A stretch of DNA of 64,000 bases from Tillus elongatus (GCA_964006375.1 OZ023265.1:165566118-165630117), one strand, 5' to 3'; shown: positions 13,266-24,865, counted from the stretch's first letter. The notes: generated from the letters alone by a model not told the origin. Made by a program: numbers and translations.

Positions 13266-13434
13266 AAGATAATGCTGAAGTGACTAGAAGAAGCAGTAAC
13301 TAGTGTGAAGTAGAGACCGTAGTTTTAGTATAGTGACTTGTGTGCAGATTAGTAACCAGTGTAAGGCCAGATAAACTAAGTGTTTTGTGAGAGAGACATT
13401 CTAGAAATTTTATTGTATCCATATTTAGAGTGTA

Positions 13435-13440
13435 AATAAA
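13435..13440 (+). promoter_or_regulatory. Polyadenylation signal AATAAA
   Basis: Followed within 20 nt by a T/G-rich stretch (GTTGTTTTGTT), consistent with polyadenylation of the LTR-like transcript. Confidence 0.4.
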
Positions 13441-13495
13441 GTTGTTTTGTTAAAATTTAAAGTCTCACTTATCCAGAGCCCGGCGAAAACGCAAC

Positions 13496-14958
13496 AGTTA
13501 TATAATATAGTTAGCTCCATTTATAAATCTCCATAAAGGATGAAGAAAATGAATTAATGCTAAACTAAATCTGAATACTGTTTAGGTGAATTGTGGAGCG
13601 GTACTTTTAGTTTTCATAGAAACGGTGTTACAGATAAATAATGTACTTAGCTTGGATGTCGATTCGAACTGCTGCCCTGGAGGTGACAGGATGCTGGATG
13701 CTGTAGAGGGGCCCACTGTGCCGGTGTCTGCGGGGCAGCTGGAGTAGGCTTTCTTATGCCGACAGCTTGACGATGGTCATAATTCTAGCTCTTCAGGAAT
13801 GATGCCAGGTGTTCTTGTTTACAGGAGCGTATAAGGTGGAGGACCCCAGGACAGGGGTTCCCGGTATGTAGATGTCCAGGCCATGGATGCACGTGGAACG
13901 GGTCCCTTAATAACGGTGATGGATTCCCATGATAACAGTGATGGATTCCATAATAACGGTGATGGGTTCCATAATAACGGGGAGATCTAGGCTGGCATGC
14001 TGCATTTTCACGCTTCGATTAATTACGTCTTTGCATCTTGTTATGTTAAAGTTTTACAAGAGTCACACGTGGGGAGTTCGCCTATAAAGAGCTTATCTGG
14101 CGAGGCATTCCAGTAACCGAGTGACCACGTTGTATGTTAGGCGCGTCCTCATTGAGTCTTACTGCGGTAGAACCATTGACCACGGAATGCGTATGTCGGA
14201 TCACCGACTCTAACGTCACTAGGGGAAGTCAGACTCTGACGTCACTGGTGGGACTGATTCAGAATATTTATAGTACGGAAAAAAAAGGTGTTGATGCGTG
14301 TGACATGTTACACATCCCGCTGGCCAGGGTAAAAAAAAAATTTGGAACAATTTTTTTTATATAAAAAAAGAGAAGGCCAAAGTTGGAAATGAATATGATA
14401 AGCTCTTTGCCCAACAATGAGTAAGCTAACAGTGAATTTAAGAGAGCTTTGCTTGAAAGTGAATTAAAAGATCGACGTGACTGCTCTGTATGCTTATTGA
14501 AATTAGAACGTTTGCCAAAAAAGTTGATAACATGGCTTAACGCCTGCGGAGTGATTGAGATTAAAGAAGAATAGTGTCTGACAGACAAAATTCTAACAAA
14601 AATTGGATGATTGAATTCTCAGAATCATCTAAAAAAAACTGACTGAAAAGCTCCCAATCAGAATAGTGAGCTCGAGAGGAACCTAGGTAATTATTAACAC
14701 GAAGTTTAAAAGACAAAACCTCAATAAGATGAGTAATTAAAGAGGGAAGTCTGAAGGACAATACCCAAAAATTGATCACTCGTGGGGACACAAACGAATA
14801 GGCTGCAGCTCATTTGAGGAACTCCTTTGGCAACAACTGAACATAGCAACGCAACAAGGTTTAAACTACCCGTTCGTGCCTTCCTGGACAGTACATACCC
14901 CGCCATAAAATTTGATCACAGGTACACCAATTTATATTTATGAGGATTTGAAGTTGAT

Positions 14959-14962
<4 letters not shown>
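13496..14962. other. Unassigned spacer with short tandem repeat
   Basis: About 3.5 tandem copies of a ~25-bp unit (AATAACGGTGATGG.TTCC) lie at 13911-13981. No protein domain was recognised in the remainder. Confidence 0.45.

Positions 14963-15054
<92 letters not shown>
14963..15054. repeat. (AT)n microsatellite 8
   Basis: About 92 bp of AT ending exactly at the left terminus of the IS630/mariner-type element. Confidence 0.97.
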
Positions 15055-15057
<3 letters not shown>

Positions 15058-17656
15058 GGTTTTCACGATAGCCGTGCATTAGAAGTTTATAAAGTTCCCT
15101 GATATAATAAATTTTGAAATTTTGGCAGCGGTCATAATTCGTAATTGTCTTTTATTCTAAAATATTTTCAAGGTCACATCACTTCCGGTTAGACCGGAAG
15201 CAGTCATCAACTTTGCTAATTTAAATAGAATGCCCTGTTTTTTATTCCATATTCGAATTCTCCATAAAATTTTGTGAAGATTTATATTAGGCTTTTCTAT
15301 CCCTATCTTCAACTGTTTCAGAGATATTGTGATTTTTTAAAAATTTTTGAAACTTCTATTCTCATTTATAACACTTTGTATTTCACATGTTTTTAAACAT
15401 AAGAGCCTGGACTTTAGAATACTATAACTTCTAGGATGAAGCCTTCATATTACCTACCTAAAGTTTACCTGTATCATATAGAGTGTTTTAAATTTAAAGA
15501 CCAACTTACACATATTCAATGTTGCAAAAGTTATTTTTTTAAATGGTACAGCCTGTATATTTTTGAAAATTCGAGTTCTAAATTTAATTCTACACCGGTT
15601 TTATACAAGTTTTTCTTTACCTATCTCTTACGAGTAACTTGCTACTAGAGTTTTTAGGTAACAAACTCCGTTTCTAGTGAATATACATTACGCTGCAAAA
15701 TAAAGGCAGCTGTGGCTGTCAGAAAACAGAATGTTGACAAGACATGAATTCTAAAGCGTCATTTATATTTTAAAGTTAATCTGAGTGTGTTTGTATTAGT
15801 CACGTTATAGAAATAATAAGCCAATAAAAATGCAGAATAGTGAAGAGTACTCTAATATGGATATTTTAAATTTATTTTATATTCATGGGGAATGCAATCG
15901 GATTGTAAGCAGAACATGCAGGATGTTTAACGAGAGGTATCCGACTCCATCACCAATGACTAGAGGAAAATTCGCAAGGATAGAGGAAAGATTTAAATTG
16001 ACTGGAAGTGTCAAAACTACACGACATGATCCAAAGCCAGTAACTGAAAATGAAGATAATGAGATAAATGTTTTGGCTTATTTTCAAGTTTACCCGCGTA
16101 GCTCCATTCCTGCAGCTACTCTAGCTTTGGAAATATCAAGTTCATCTGTGCATAGAATATTGAAATCTCATAAAATGCACCCATATTCAAAGGTAGTACT
16201 ACAAGGACTTCGATCTGGCGACCATTTAAAAAGAGTGGAATTCTGCGAATTCGTGAATATTCAACAGGATAAGAACTTTCTAAAATTATGTGGACCGACG
16301 AATCGAAATTTAGAAGGGAAGGATTTGTGAATAGGAAAAATAGTCATTTTTGGGCAAGTGAAAACCCTAATATATTTAGAGAAGGATGTTTTCAAACAAA
16401 TTTTAGTTTTAATGTGCTTTGCATTATTATGGACAATAAGGTCTCTTATGAAATTTACGAAGAAAATATAAACGGTAAAAAGTATTTGAAACTATTAAGG
16501 GGATCTCTCCGTAATTTTCTAGCAAGGCTACCACTAGATATAGGGCAAAGCTGCTGGTATCACCTAGACGGCGCGCCTGCCCACTTCACTGGTAAAGTTT
16601 ACTGGCATTTAACGCAATTATTTGAAGACAGATGGATTGGGCCCAACGGTCCTTGGAGATGGCCTCCCCGCTCTCCTGATTTAACGCCGGCCAATTTTTA
16701 TCTCTGGGGGCATATAAAAAGTCAAGTGTATGACACAACAGTGCAAAGTAGAGAGGATCTTTTAAATCGTGTAATTAGAGCTTTTAGAGATTTAGATCCA
16801 AATGAAATCAAAAGACCTACTACGAATGAGATGAACCGTAGAATTTTGCAATGCCTTGACCATAGCATTTAAATTTGAATTAACTTTTTTTGTCTTTGTT
16901 CAGTTTTTGTTTATTGTTAATATATTTTTTTATTATAATTTAAATATTTACATTAAATATTTTTATGAAATCATATCACTTTTGTTATCTGACTGACAAT
17001 TACAGCTGTATTTGTTGTCTAGTCTAACGTGTACTCTTTAGAATAGGAGGTTGTTACCTAAAAATGCTAATAACAAGCAACATATGGAAGATAAGTATAG
17101 AAAAACTTATATCAAACCGCTGTAGAATTAAATTTAGAACTCAAATTTTTAATAATATACAGGGTGTTCTATTTGAAAAAAACTTTTGTTACGTTGAATA
17201 TGTCTAAGTTAGTAACTAAATTTAGAACACTCTGTATGACACAGGTAAACTTAAGGCATATAATATGAAATCTCCCTCCCACAAGTTACGAAATTCTAAA
17301 TTCGAGCCTTTTATCTTTGAAAACATGTGAAATACAAACTATTAAAATCAAGGTTGCAAAATCACCGAAATACAGAAAAATCACAATAACTTTGGAACAG
17401 TTGAAGATAGGGATAGGAAAGTTTAATATAAATCTTTACAAAATTTCATGGAGAATTCGAATATGCAATAAAAAACAGGACATTCTATTTAAATTAGCAA
17501 AGTAGATGACTACTTCCGGTCTAACCGGAAGTGGTGTGACCTTGAAAATATTTTAGAATAAAAGACAATTACGAATTATGACCGCTGCCAAAATTTCAAA
17601 ATTTATAATATCAGGGAACTTTATAAACTTCTAACGCACGGCTATCGTGAAAAACC

Positions 17657-17659
<3 letters not shown>
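15055..17659 (+). mobile_element. IS630/mariner-type transposon with ~600-bp inverted ends
   Basis: The termini CAGGGTTTTCACGATAGCCG and the inverse are flanked by TA on both sides (15053-15054, 17660-17661), the Tc1/mariner-superfamily target. The inverted similarity continues far inward, past the shared CTTCCGGT..ACCGGAAG palindrome (15183-15205 and 17512-17533). It reaches roughly 15055-15680 and 17035-17659 with scattered differences. The transposase lies between the arms. Both outer ends abut (AT)n tracts, so insertion into, or later expansion of, (TA)n is likely. Confidence 0.85.
15830..16872 (+). pseudogene. IS630/mariner-type transposase (HTH plus DDE), frameshifted
   Basis: The N-terminal frame (15830-16330) has a DUF4817-like helix-turn-helix region (NLFYIHGECNRIVSRTCRMF...RYPTPSPMTRGKF) and a second HTH (SSSSVHRILKSHKMHPY). 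The catalytic domain reads in another frame (16288-16872), with MWTDESKF (first Asp), YHLDGAPAHF (second) and PPRSPDLTPANFYLWG (third). Thirty-six residues separate the second and third Asp. One indel near 16285 separates the halves, so it is one broken gene of about 345 codons. The family is common in arthropods, and the enzyme would cut the long inverted ends around it. Confidence 0.85.

Positions 17660-17731
<72 letters not shown>
17660..17731. repeat. (AT)n microsatellite 9
   Basis: About 72 bp of AT starting at the right terminus of the transposon. Confidence 0.97.
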
Positions 17732-17737
<6 letters not shown>

Positions 17738-17764
17738 TTTTTCTGACGGTAATAGTGTTATTTA

Positions 17765-18090
17765 TCAAAAAATTGTGGGAAAGCCGTCAGTTGTAGAATA
17801 AAACTCTTTATTATAGGCCGAGCTTTCGGAAAAATTTATTCCTTTCTCAAGGCTACAACATGGAAAGAAAAAAGTTTACAATTTACTTGGAAAATATATA
17901 AAAGTTTAAAATACTTACATATAACATGAGTTCTACTAAACTAATTATGTAATAACAAACATGAAAAAAACCTTTTTATGAATTTGAGTGAAGTCGAAAA
18001 GTGCCAAACTGACATATAAAGCTAAATATTGTCTAATTGAATTTGTTTTTTGTTTTTGTCTAGGAAATATAAATAGTGATTTCTAAAATT
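17765..18090 (-). repeat. Dispersed 0.33-kb repeat with hammerhead-like segment (copy 2)
   Basis: Collinear with 2648-2985. The minus-strand segment 17853-17818 reads CTTGAGAAAGG, a loop, TTTTTCCGAAAGCTC, the same degenerate hammerhead-like core. Confidence 0.45.
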
Positions 18091-18099
18091 ATTATCTTT

Positions 18100-18345
18100 C
18101 TTTAAGTTTATTAAATTTTCGTTAAAAGTAATTACTTCTAGTAATTTAAAAGATATTGCGTTTTCAAACAGTTTTTCACATTTTTTTCGGAAAGTATGTG
18201 AGTGTCAAAACTGTTTAACGAACTTATCCAAGCTATTAACGAAATACAGCCAAATTTGGCTTCGATTGGTATTTTGGAAGTATTTTTTGAGTTATCGGTT
18301 GGATAAATATATATCATATATTATTCTTAACAAAAATTCACTAAA
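18100..18345 (-). repeat. H2-family fragment
   Basis: Contains the inverted H2 sequence around AACTTATCCAAGC and TTTTTTGAGTTATCGGTTGGAT, followed by AAAAATTCACTAAAAA. Confidence 0.5.
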
Positions 18346-18549
18346 AAGTAGCGGAATGGGTAAAAAAATCTAGACTTTCGATACACAGTTTCGTAGACAT
18401 GAAAAATACGTACTATTTATGAGGTGTTAAGTTACCTGAGGGGATAAGAGTGCCAGGAAAAAATAAATCGCTCGAGCCAGCCGGGCCATGCAGTGAATCC
18501 CAGTAAATAAAGTGCATAAAGTAATATATTAGAAGTGATAACTTTGTCC

Positions 18550-18880
18550 GGCAGACTTTATGTTTGTGAAGCTCCTAATGCTGCAGCTTTTGACGCAGTC
18601 CTTAGACAGAAGCTGCATACAATCACTGCTTTATAAGACCGTAAGTCTCAGAGAGTAGCCTAACTGGTCAGATTATTGGGAATTGTATTCTAGAGAGACT
18701 AGTTAAATCTTGATGTACAAGTCAACTGACTTAACATTATTTGCCTTATTCTCCATTTGTATTAATGTCATGTATTGTTAATTGTAGTGATTGTTTATAA
18801 GGTAAATGTTTTTTTACAGCATGATTTACTCAAGAATTAGGGGTGTGATTTGTAAGGGATCTTCTGGCTTTACAACTTTT
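18550..18880 (+). repeat. Direct repeat flanking a retrotransposon copy (left)
   Basis: Collinear with 20455-20780: GCAGTCCTTAGA, AGCCTAACTGGTC, GATGTACAAGTCAACTGAC and TCTGGCTTTACAAC occur in the same order in both. The right copy is interrupted by (AT)n. Confidence 0.6.
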
Positions 18881-20450
18881 TTTATATTTCAACAACACAA
18901 CACGACGGCTTACAGCCTAAAAACTATCGTACCGTGGGTGTTGACAAGGAGGAAAGAGGCAACTTGTTAATTCTGAACTTGAAGGTTTGGAGGTTTGGGG
19001 GAGAAGGAAAAACATGTGCTGGCAAGGAATTCCACAACTTGGAAGTCCTCAGGATCAAAGAGCGGGCGTAACAAGATGTTCTATGTCTGGTGACTTGGGC
19101 ATTCGCTCTGTTCCCCTGGTAGATCTGTTGGGGGCAGCAGGTGGAGGAACTATGGAAGAAAGCTCCTCTGAGCAGTGCCCGTGCATATATCTATAAAAGA
19201 GAGAGAGAGGTCACCAACGGCACGTCGGTGAGCAAGGGATGGCAGCCTTTGGGTGAGGGTAGGGTCACCGATGAGACGTATAGCTCTCTTCTGAATGGAG
19301 TCCGGGATAGCGAGTGTAGAAGCGGCAGTGGGACCCCAGATGTGGCAACAGTATTCGAGATTTGGCCTTATTTGTGAAGTATATAAGGTGTAGAGATTAG
19401 CTGGTGAAAAGTATTTGCGAGCCCGGAAGAGGAAACCTAATTTCTTAGCAGCTGCTTCTGCAATTGATGTAACACGTTAGTGCCAATTGAGATTTTGATC
19501 CACAGAAATGCCAACAAGTGAGAAGGACACATTACTTTGAATAACTTGGTTGTTTATTGTGATGGGTCTAGGGCTGGTGTATCTCTTATGAGATAGAAAG
19601 CAAGACTGAGATTTGGTGGAGTTGAATTGTACAAGATTTCTACTTCCCAAGTCCAATATTTATTGGAGGACCACAGAGACAGAACCCTCCATGTCTCTGC
19701 GATCCTCATCTAATTGGGCTAAAGAGACAGGCTTAGAATATTGTATATTTGAGTGGAGGTTGCTGTCATCCGCGTAAGTGTAAATTGGGTTGGATGTGCT
19801 AGAGAGGAGGTCATTGATGTGGAGAAGAAACAAAGTTGGGGCTAAAGCTAAACCTTGAGGGACTCCTGCATTCTTTGGATACAGTTTGGAGTAATGGCCA
19901 TCCAGGATAACAGAAATGCTCCGGTTGGAGAGGAAATTTGCTGTCCAGGTACAGAGTTTTGGTGGTAGTCCATAGGCCGCAAGTTTATTAAGCAGCGCTG
20001 CGTGCCAGACCTAGTCGAATGCTTTGAATATGTCTAAAGCAACGATCTGGGATTCACCGTGTAGTTCCATAGACTTGCTCCAAGAATGGGTGGCAAAGTA
20101 AACGAGGTCGGCAGTTGATCTGCGCTAACGGAATCCATACTGCCTATCGTGGATTAGACTGTGATTTTCAAGAAATTTTAGTGATTCGGTGTTTATATAC
20201 TTTTCCATCACTTTAGAGACGACTGAAAATAGACAAATAGGCCTGTAGTTGCTAGGAAGCTCTTTGGATTCTTGGGGACGGGTCGTACTCGAGCAGTTTT
20301 CCAGTTACTAGGGAATATACTTCTATTGTAAGATGTCTGAAACAGACGAGTCAGGACAGGAGCAAATTCTGTTGGGCATTTTTTGAGAACAATTGCTGGC
20401 ATCTCGTCAAGGCCAGGGGCTTTCCTGGTATTAAGAGTGAGAGGAGAGAG
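18881..20450 (-). mobile_element. Jockey-like non-LTR retrotransposon fragment, family N1, copy 1
   Basis: On the minus strand this contains, in order, the KASGLDE-type RT segment (near 20420), the YGFRQRRSTADLL region (near 20140), the INAGVPQGSALAP motif (near 19870), YADDS (near 19780) and the C-terminal region. Its 3' end is the shared TAGGCTGTAAGCC block and an A-rich tail (T-rich on the plus strand at 18875-18895). Stops and frameshifts break it throughout. It is 5'-truncated and paralogous to 55620-57573, which has the best frame. Confidence 0.75.
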
Positions 20451-20454
20451 CAGC

Positions 20455-20678
20455 TCCGAAGTTCCTAATGTTGCAACTTTTGAAGCAGTCCTTAGAGAAA
20501 AGCTGCAATAATCACTGCTTTATGAGACGTGAATCTCAGAGATTGGCCTAACTGGTCTATTATTGAGAGAGTTAAAATTTGATGTACAAGTCAACTGACA
20601 ACATTATTTGCCTTATTCGCCATTTTATTTTGTATTAATGTCATATTGTTAATTGTTTGTAGTGATTGATTATAAGGT

Positions 20679-20763
<85 letters not shown>

Positions 20764-20780
20764 TTCTGGCTTTACAACTG
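20455..20780 (+). repeat. Direct repeat flanking a retrotransposon copy (right)
   Basis: Diverged copy of 18550-18880 split by (AT)n at 20683-20761. Its last ~110 bp form the outer part of the palindrome. Confidence 0.6.
20683..20761. repeat. (AT)n microsatellite 10
   Basis: Outer-left AT tract of the palindrome, about 79 bp. Confidence 0.97.
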
Positions 20781-20891
20781 TTTATTTTCTTCTCTGTCAA
20801 GCTATAGACAAGAAGCCTCTACACCTGTATTTCGTATAGAACGGTGTCACCATGGCAACAGTAATTAATGATCTTCCTTTTATAAACTTTT

Positions 20892-21038
20892 GTGAGCGAA
20901 ACGATGGTCAGGTCTAAAAAATATATTGTGATGAATTGGGTTCTCCAAATTGTACCTATTGATTCCATAGAATTCACCCACGAACTAGAAAATAATAAAT
21001 TACCCTTTCTAGATGTACTAGTTATCAAGAATAAAGAC

Positions 21039-21040
<2 letters not shown>
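20892..21040 (+). pseudogene. Penelope-like RT fragment (left arm)
   Basis: The frame reads IVPIDSIEFTHELENNKLPFLDVLVIKNKDI. FTHE.E....LPFLDVL is a hallmark of Penelope-like element reverse transcriptases. It is joined directly to the promoter/ribozyme-type leader, so the body of the RT is missing. The identical mirror copy lies at 21125-21273 on the minus strand. Confidence 0.65.

Positions 21041-21041
<1 letters not shown>

Positions 21042-21123
<82 letters not shown>
21042..21123. repeat. (AT)n microsatellite 11
   Basis: Central AT tract of the palindrome, about 82 bp. Confidence 0.97.
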
Positions 21124-21124
<1 letters not shown>

Positions 21125-21126
<2 letters not shown>

Positions 21127-21273
21127 GTCTTTATTCTTGATAACTAGTACATCTAGAAAGGGTAATTTATTATTTTCTAGTTCGTGGGTGAATTCTATGG
21201 AATCAATAGGTACAATTTGGAGAACCCAATTCATCACAATATATTTTTTAGACCTGACCATCGTTTCGCTCAC
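21125..21273 (-). pseudogene. Penelope-like RT fragment (right arm)
   Basis: Mirror image of the fragment at 20892-21040 with the same translated residues. No substitution was seen between the two. Confidence 0.65.
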
Positions 21274-21401
21274 AAAAGTTTATAAAAGGAAGATCATTAA
21301 TTACTGTTGCCATGGTGACACCGTTCTATACGAAATACAGGTGTAGAGGCTTCTTGTCTATAGCTTGACAGAGAAGAAAATAAACAGTTGTAAAGCCAGA
21401 A

Positions 21402-21402
<1 letters not shown>

Positions 21403-21481
<79 letters not shown>
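21403..21481. repeat. (AT)n microsatellite 12
   Basis: Outer-right AT tract of the palindrome, about 79 bp. Confidence 0.97.
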
Positions 21482-21484
<3 letters not shown>

Positions 21485-21499
21485 ACCTTATAATCAATC

Positions 21500-21500
<1 letters not shown>

Positions 21501-21577
<77 letters not shown>
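21501..21577. repeat. (AT)n microsatellite 13
   Basis: About 77 bp of AT between the palindrome and the 3' end of the CR1/jockey-like element. Confidence 0.97.
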
Positions 21578-21580
<3 letters not shown>

Positions 21581-24474
21581 TAATTTATTAGACATTTATT
21601 AATACAACTAAAATATATTTTCTTGGATACCTAAGTCAACATGACTTGTTTGTATCCTTTACAGCTAACTCCACACAATCGCCAGTACATTAATTTAAAC
21701 CACTTAATATCCACAATATTTACTTTTTTTTTCCTCTTTTTTTTTGTGCCCCTATCTAACCAGATGTGCCCCGATCCTCAAAAGATGGGAGATGCAACTT
21801 TAAACCAAAACAATGTCTTAGTGTTAACCTCAGTAGGGGAATCAACAGCATATCCTACACTCAATATAGTTCATTTTGTCAACCCTTTCATATCTTTCTT
21901 CTGCATATATGATATCCATACAACCAACACCTCTATGCCACCGACAACCAAAATGTTCATACACATCATAGTACTCACCCACCCATTTCTCCACGCATGC
22001 ATATTATATTTACACACACATATGTACACAGACACGCACTCACGACAGCACACTCCCACACAGCACACACTTACTTTCCCTGCACCTTGTCCAGGCAACA
22101 CATCCACTCCACTTTCTCCATACCACTCAACTATCATACTGCTCTCTACTTTAACATTGCTTTCAGTTCGACCTGTTTCAAAATAACAAAGCTAAAAATT
22201 TCTTTTTTAAATTTAGATTTAGATAAAATCCTCAAATTTGCTGGTAATTGATTATATAACTTTGGACCCCAAAATAAAACCGATCTTTTATAAACGCTCC
22301 TATTTACCGGTGGAATAGTCAAGTTTTCACCTATTCTACAACTTGTGCCATATGTGTGGTCCACCACATTTATTGCCCGAAAATGATGATGCATATGTTT
22401 TAGTACATTTAATATAAACATTCCTCTTATATCGAGTAGTTTAATATAGTCGTTACTATAAAGAAAGTTCGTACTAGACCTAGAATCCCTATGAAGAATG
22501 ACTCTCAATATACTATTTTGAGTAACTTGAAGCGCAGCTAATGCATTTTCATAGCACGCACCCCAGAAAATAATACCATACCCCACAAAAGACTCCACGA
22601 GAGACTTGTAAACCAGTATTAGGTTTTCTGTTGTTAAAATATTTCGCAGGGTATAGAATTTGTATATAATCTTTTTCACCTTTGCATTCATATACGCTGC
22701 ATGTTCTTGCCATTTTAAATTATTGTCCACCAGCAGACCAAGATATTTGACACTGTGAGACTCAGTCACTTTACAGCAATCATCATGTATACTAATTGAT
22801 AGACTGGAGGATGGTCTTCCGGCTGCTGTTGGTGAGAAAGCCACATATGGTGTTTTTGTTAGGTTCAGCGCTAGTAGGTTACTGTCTAGTACCTCTTTCA
22901 CATGATTGATTGTTGTCTCCGCTCTTTCAAACAATTTTTCCCATTGATTTCCCACAAACACCAGAACGGTGTCATCTGCATAAGCAATAGGTATACAGTC
23001 CAAAGTTAGGTCTTCAATTATATCATTTACATAAATAGAAAACAATATTGGACCCAATATACTTCCCTGTGGTACACCACACGTAACCACTCGTCCCTCA
23101 CTCACACAGTCACCCACTCTCACACGCTGGATTCTCTCATGAAGGTAGCTACCAAAAAGTGACAACGTATGTCCTCTTATCCCAATCAACTCTAGTTTAG
23201 CCAACAACTTTTTATGACAAACTGTATCGAAAGCCTTTTTTAGGTCCAAAAACACAGCTAGAGTTTTCATATTGCTATTAAAGCTTCCGAGAACAGTACT
23301 TGTCAATTCATACAATGCATCTTGAGTAGATAGTCCTCGTCTAAAACCAAATTGCCTTTTGGACAACATGCTATGTTTATCCAAATATTCATTTAATCTG
23401 ATATTTAATAGTTTTTCAAAAAATTTTGAAAACACACTAAGTAGACTAATAGGTCTGTAGTTTGAAACGTTTTTATGATCACCTGACTTATAAACTGGAA
23501 GCACTATAGACTCTTTCAATTGCAATGGAATAATAGCTGTCCGAAATATAGTGTTCATTAAATGAGTCAAAGGTTTAGCCAAAAACAGATGACAATTTTT
23601 TATCATATTGGCCGAAATACCATCGCTTCCAGCGGCAGCGCCTGACCTCAGCGAAGAGATTATGCCGATAACTTCGTTCTCCGTCACAGAATGCAAGAAA
23701 AAGGAATCTCCATATTGCTTGTTTGCTCTAGTTTCTATATTTCGCCTTTTAATTTTCTGAGATATACCTTTTCCCACTTCAACAAAATAATTGTTAAATT
23801 CCAATGCAATATCCCTCGCCGAAGTCAAAACACCCCCTTTTTCTGTTATTATTGTTTTAACTACATTAAAACGTTTATTACTGTTTGTGATTTCATTAAT
23901 AGTTTTCCAAATCTTGCCGTAATTTCCATTGTGTGACGTAATCAAGTTTTTATAATAGTCATTACGTGTCACTCTTATCAGTTTTGTAAGCACATTTCTG
24001 TAGTGTTTAAATGCTACCTCCGACTCTACGGTTTTTTCCCTATTCCATTTCTGCTTTAAGGCGTCTCTATGTTTCATGGCTGTTATAATCCCGGCAGTTA
24101 TCCAAGGTTTTATTCTTCTGTTATTTGACTTAACTTGTATGCTGTATGAAGAGCTATCTATATGCTTATTTAGGATATCAACAAAATTATCAAAAATCAA
24201 TTGTGCATCTGATTCAAAAAACACAGATTGCCAGGTTTCTTTTTTCAGCCTCTCATGCAGGTTATGAAAATCTATCCTCCTTAGCACCCTAGGTCTCGCC
24301 ATAGTTTTTTCAGTGGAACCAATAAGACCAAAGTTTAATAAAATAGCATTATGGTCTGTAATATGCGAATGAAGGTTAGCAGACTGCAACTCAAAAACTT
24401 TATTCTTGTTACGAATAGTTTTTATTCTAACAAATATGTGATCAATACATGTTTCGGTAGTATCAGTTATTCGT

Positions 24475-24480
<6 letters not shown>
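21578..24480 (-). mobile_element. 5'-truncated CR1/jockey-like non-LTR retrotransposon
   Basis: Minus-strand element holding the end of the endonuclease, a complete RT region and a ~570-bp 3' region (21578-22145). Its 5' truncation point coincides with (AT)n tract 14 and its 3' end abuts tract 13. No full endonuclease or ORF1 is present. Confidence 0.8.
22146..24479 (-). CDS. Retrotransposon endonuclease/reverse-transcriptase polyprotein, partial
   Basis: An uninterrupted frame of about 777 codons from the truncation point to the stop. It extends upstream only into (AT)n-encoded Tyr-Ile repeats, so the real start is lost. It begins with the tail of an apurinic-type endonuclease (TCIDHIFV, then SHITDHNAILL). 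The RT domain follows, with AGSDGISANMIK, NYRPISLLSVFSK, QFGFRRGLSTQDAL, LDLKKAFDTV (motif A), CGVPQGSILGP (motif B) and AYADDTVL (motif C). A thumb and C-terminal region of about 270 residues follows (KYLGLLVDNNLKW). It would perform target-primed reverse transcription. The motif style fits the CR1/jockey group; the exact clade is uncertain. An unbroken RT frame suggests relatively recent insertion. Confidence 0.85.

Positions 24481-24540
<60 letters not shown>
24480..24540. repeat. (AT)n microsatellite 14
   Basis: About 61 bp of AT at the 5' truncation of the retrotransposon. Confidence 0.97.
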
Positions 24541-24542
<2 letters not shown>

Positions 24543-24820
24543 AAATATGTATGAATCTCGCACCAGCTCCCATATCCAGTCATGTGATAGAGAGCTTTGT
24601 AAAAAATATATAAATACCGACAAAAGCGTGCCCGAGAGATAAGGAAACAATACAGATATTTCCGATAAACGGAAATATCAACAAGGGATCACTAAGCTGT
24701 CAACTGGTGTAATAAAGGAAAGTTCAATAACATTTTCCGGCAATTGAGGATATAATACACAAAGGTTGCGTCTGCTACTTTAAAATTCCACTCTCGTTTT
24801 CGGTCTTTTACCTGAAAGTC

Positions 24821-24852
24821 TATATAAATACATGTAGAAGTAGATCTCAGTT
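24821..24852 (+). promoter_or_regulatory. TATA plus initiator upstream of hammerhead-like motif
   Basis: TATATAAATA at 24821-24830 and TCAGTT at 24847-24852 place a start at about 24849, roughly 18-20 nt before the hammerhead-like core. Confidence 0.55.
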
Positions 24853-24865
24853 AGAGTATTTTTTC

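Larger units (their letters stand above)
12744..13495 (+). mobile_element. Solo-LTR-like unit
   Basis: Runs from a TGTTA start to a CAACA end. It contains a TATA box (13226-13233), a TCAGT initiator (13261-13265) about 35 bp downstream, and an AATAAA signal (13435-13440) about 55 bp before the right end. That U3-R-U5-like order is typical of insect LTR retrotransposons. Short internal repeats (ACCCTGTAT, TGCATACGCAG) lie at 12980-13045. I could not find a convincing target-site duplication, so the ends are provisional. No gag or pol is adjacent. Confidence 0.45.
20663..21502. repeat. Near-perfect ~840-bp palindrome of Penelope-like sequence
   Basis: The arms 20663-21082 and 21083-21500 are inverted copies about a centre at 21082.5. 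All non-microsatellite bases I compared match; the only slip is 2 bp of AT length. Each arm carries an outer (AT)n, a segment ending in a hammerhead-like 3' half (GTGAGCGAAACGATGGTCAG), and a Penelope-type RT fragment reading IEFTHELENNKLPFLDVLV. The arms meet in a central (AT)n. This could be a real recent inverted duplication or a fold-back assembly artefact. Confidence 0.9.

Noticed and set aside
21641..22186. A 181-codon plus-strand frame with hydrophobic stretches
   Set aside because: It lies in the 3' region of the minus-strand retrotransposon and shows no domain. The Thr/His-rich part comes from ACAC-type low complexity.
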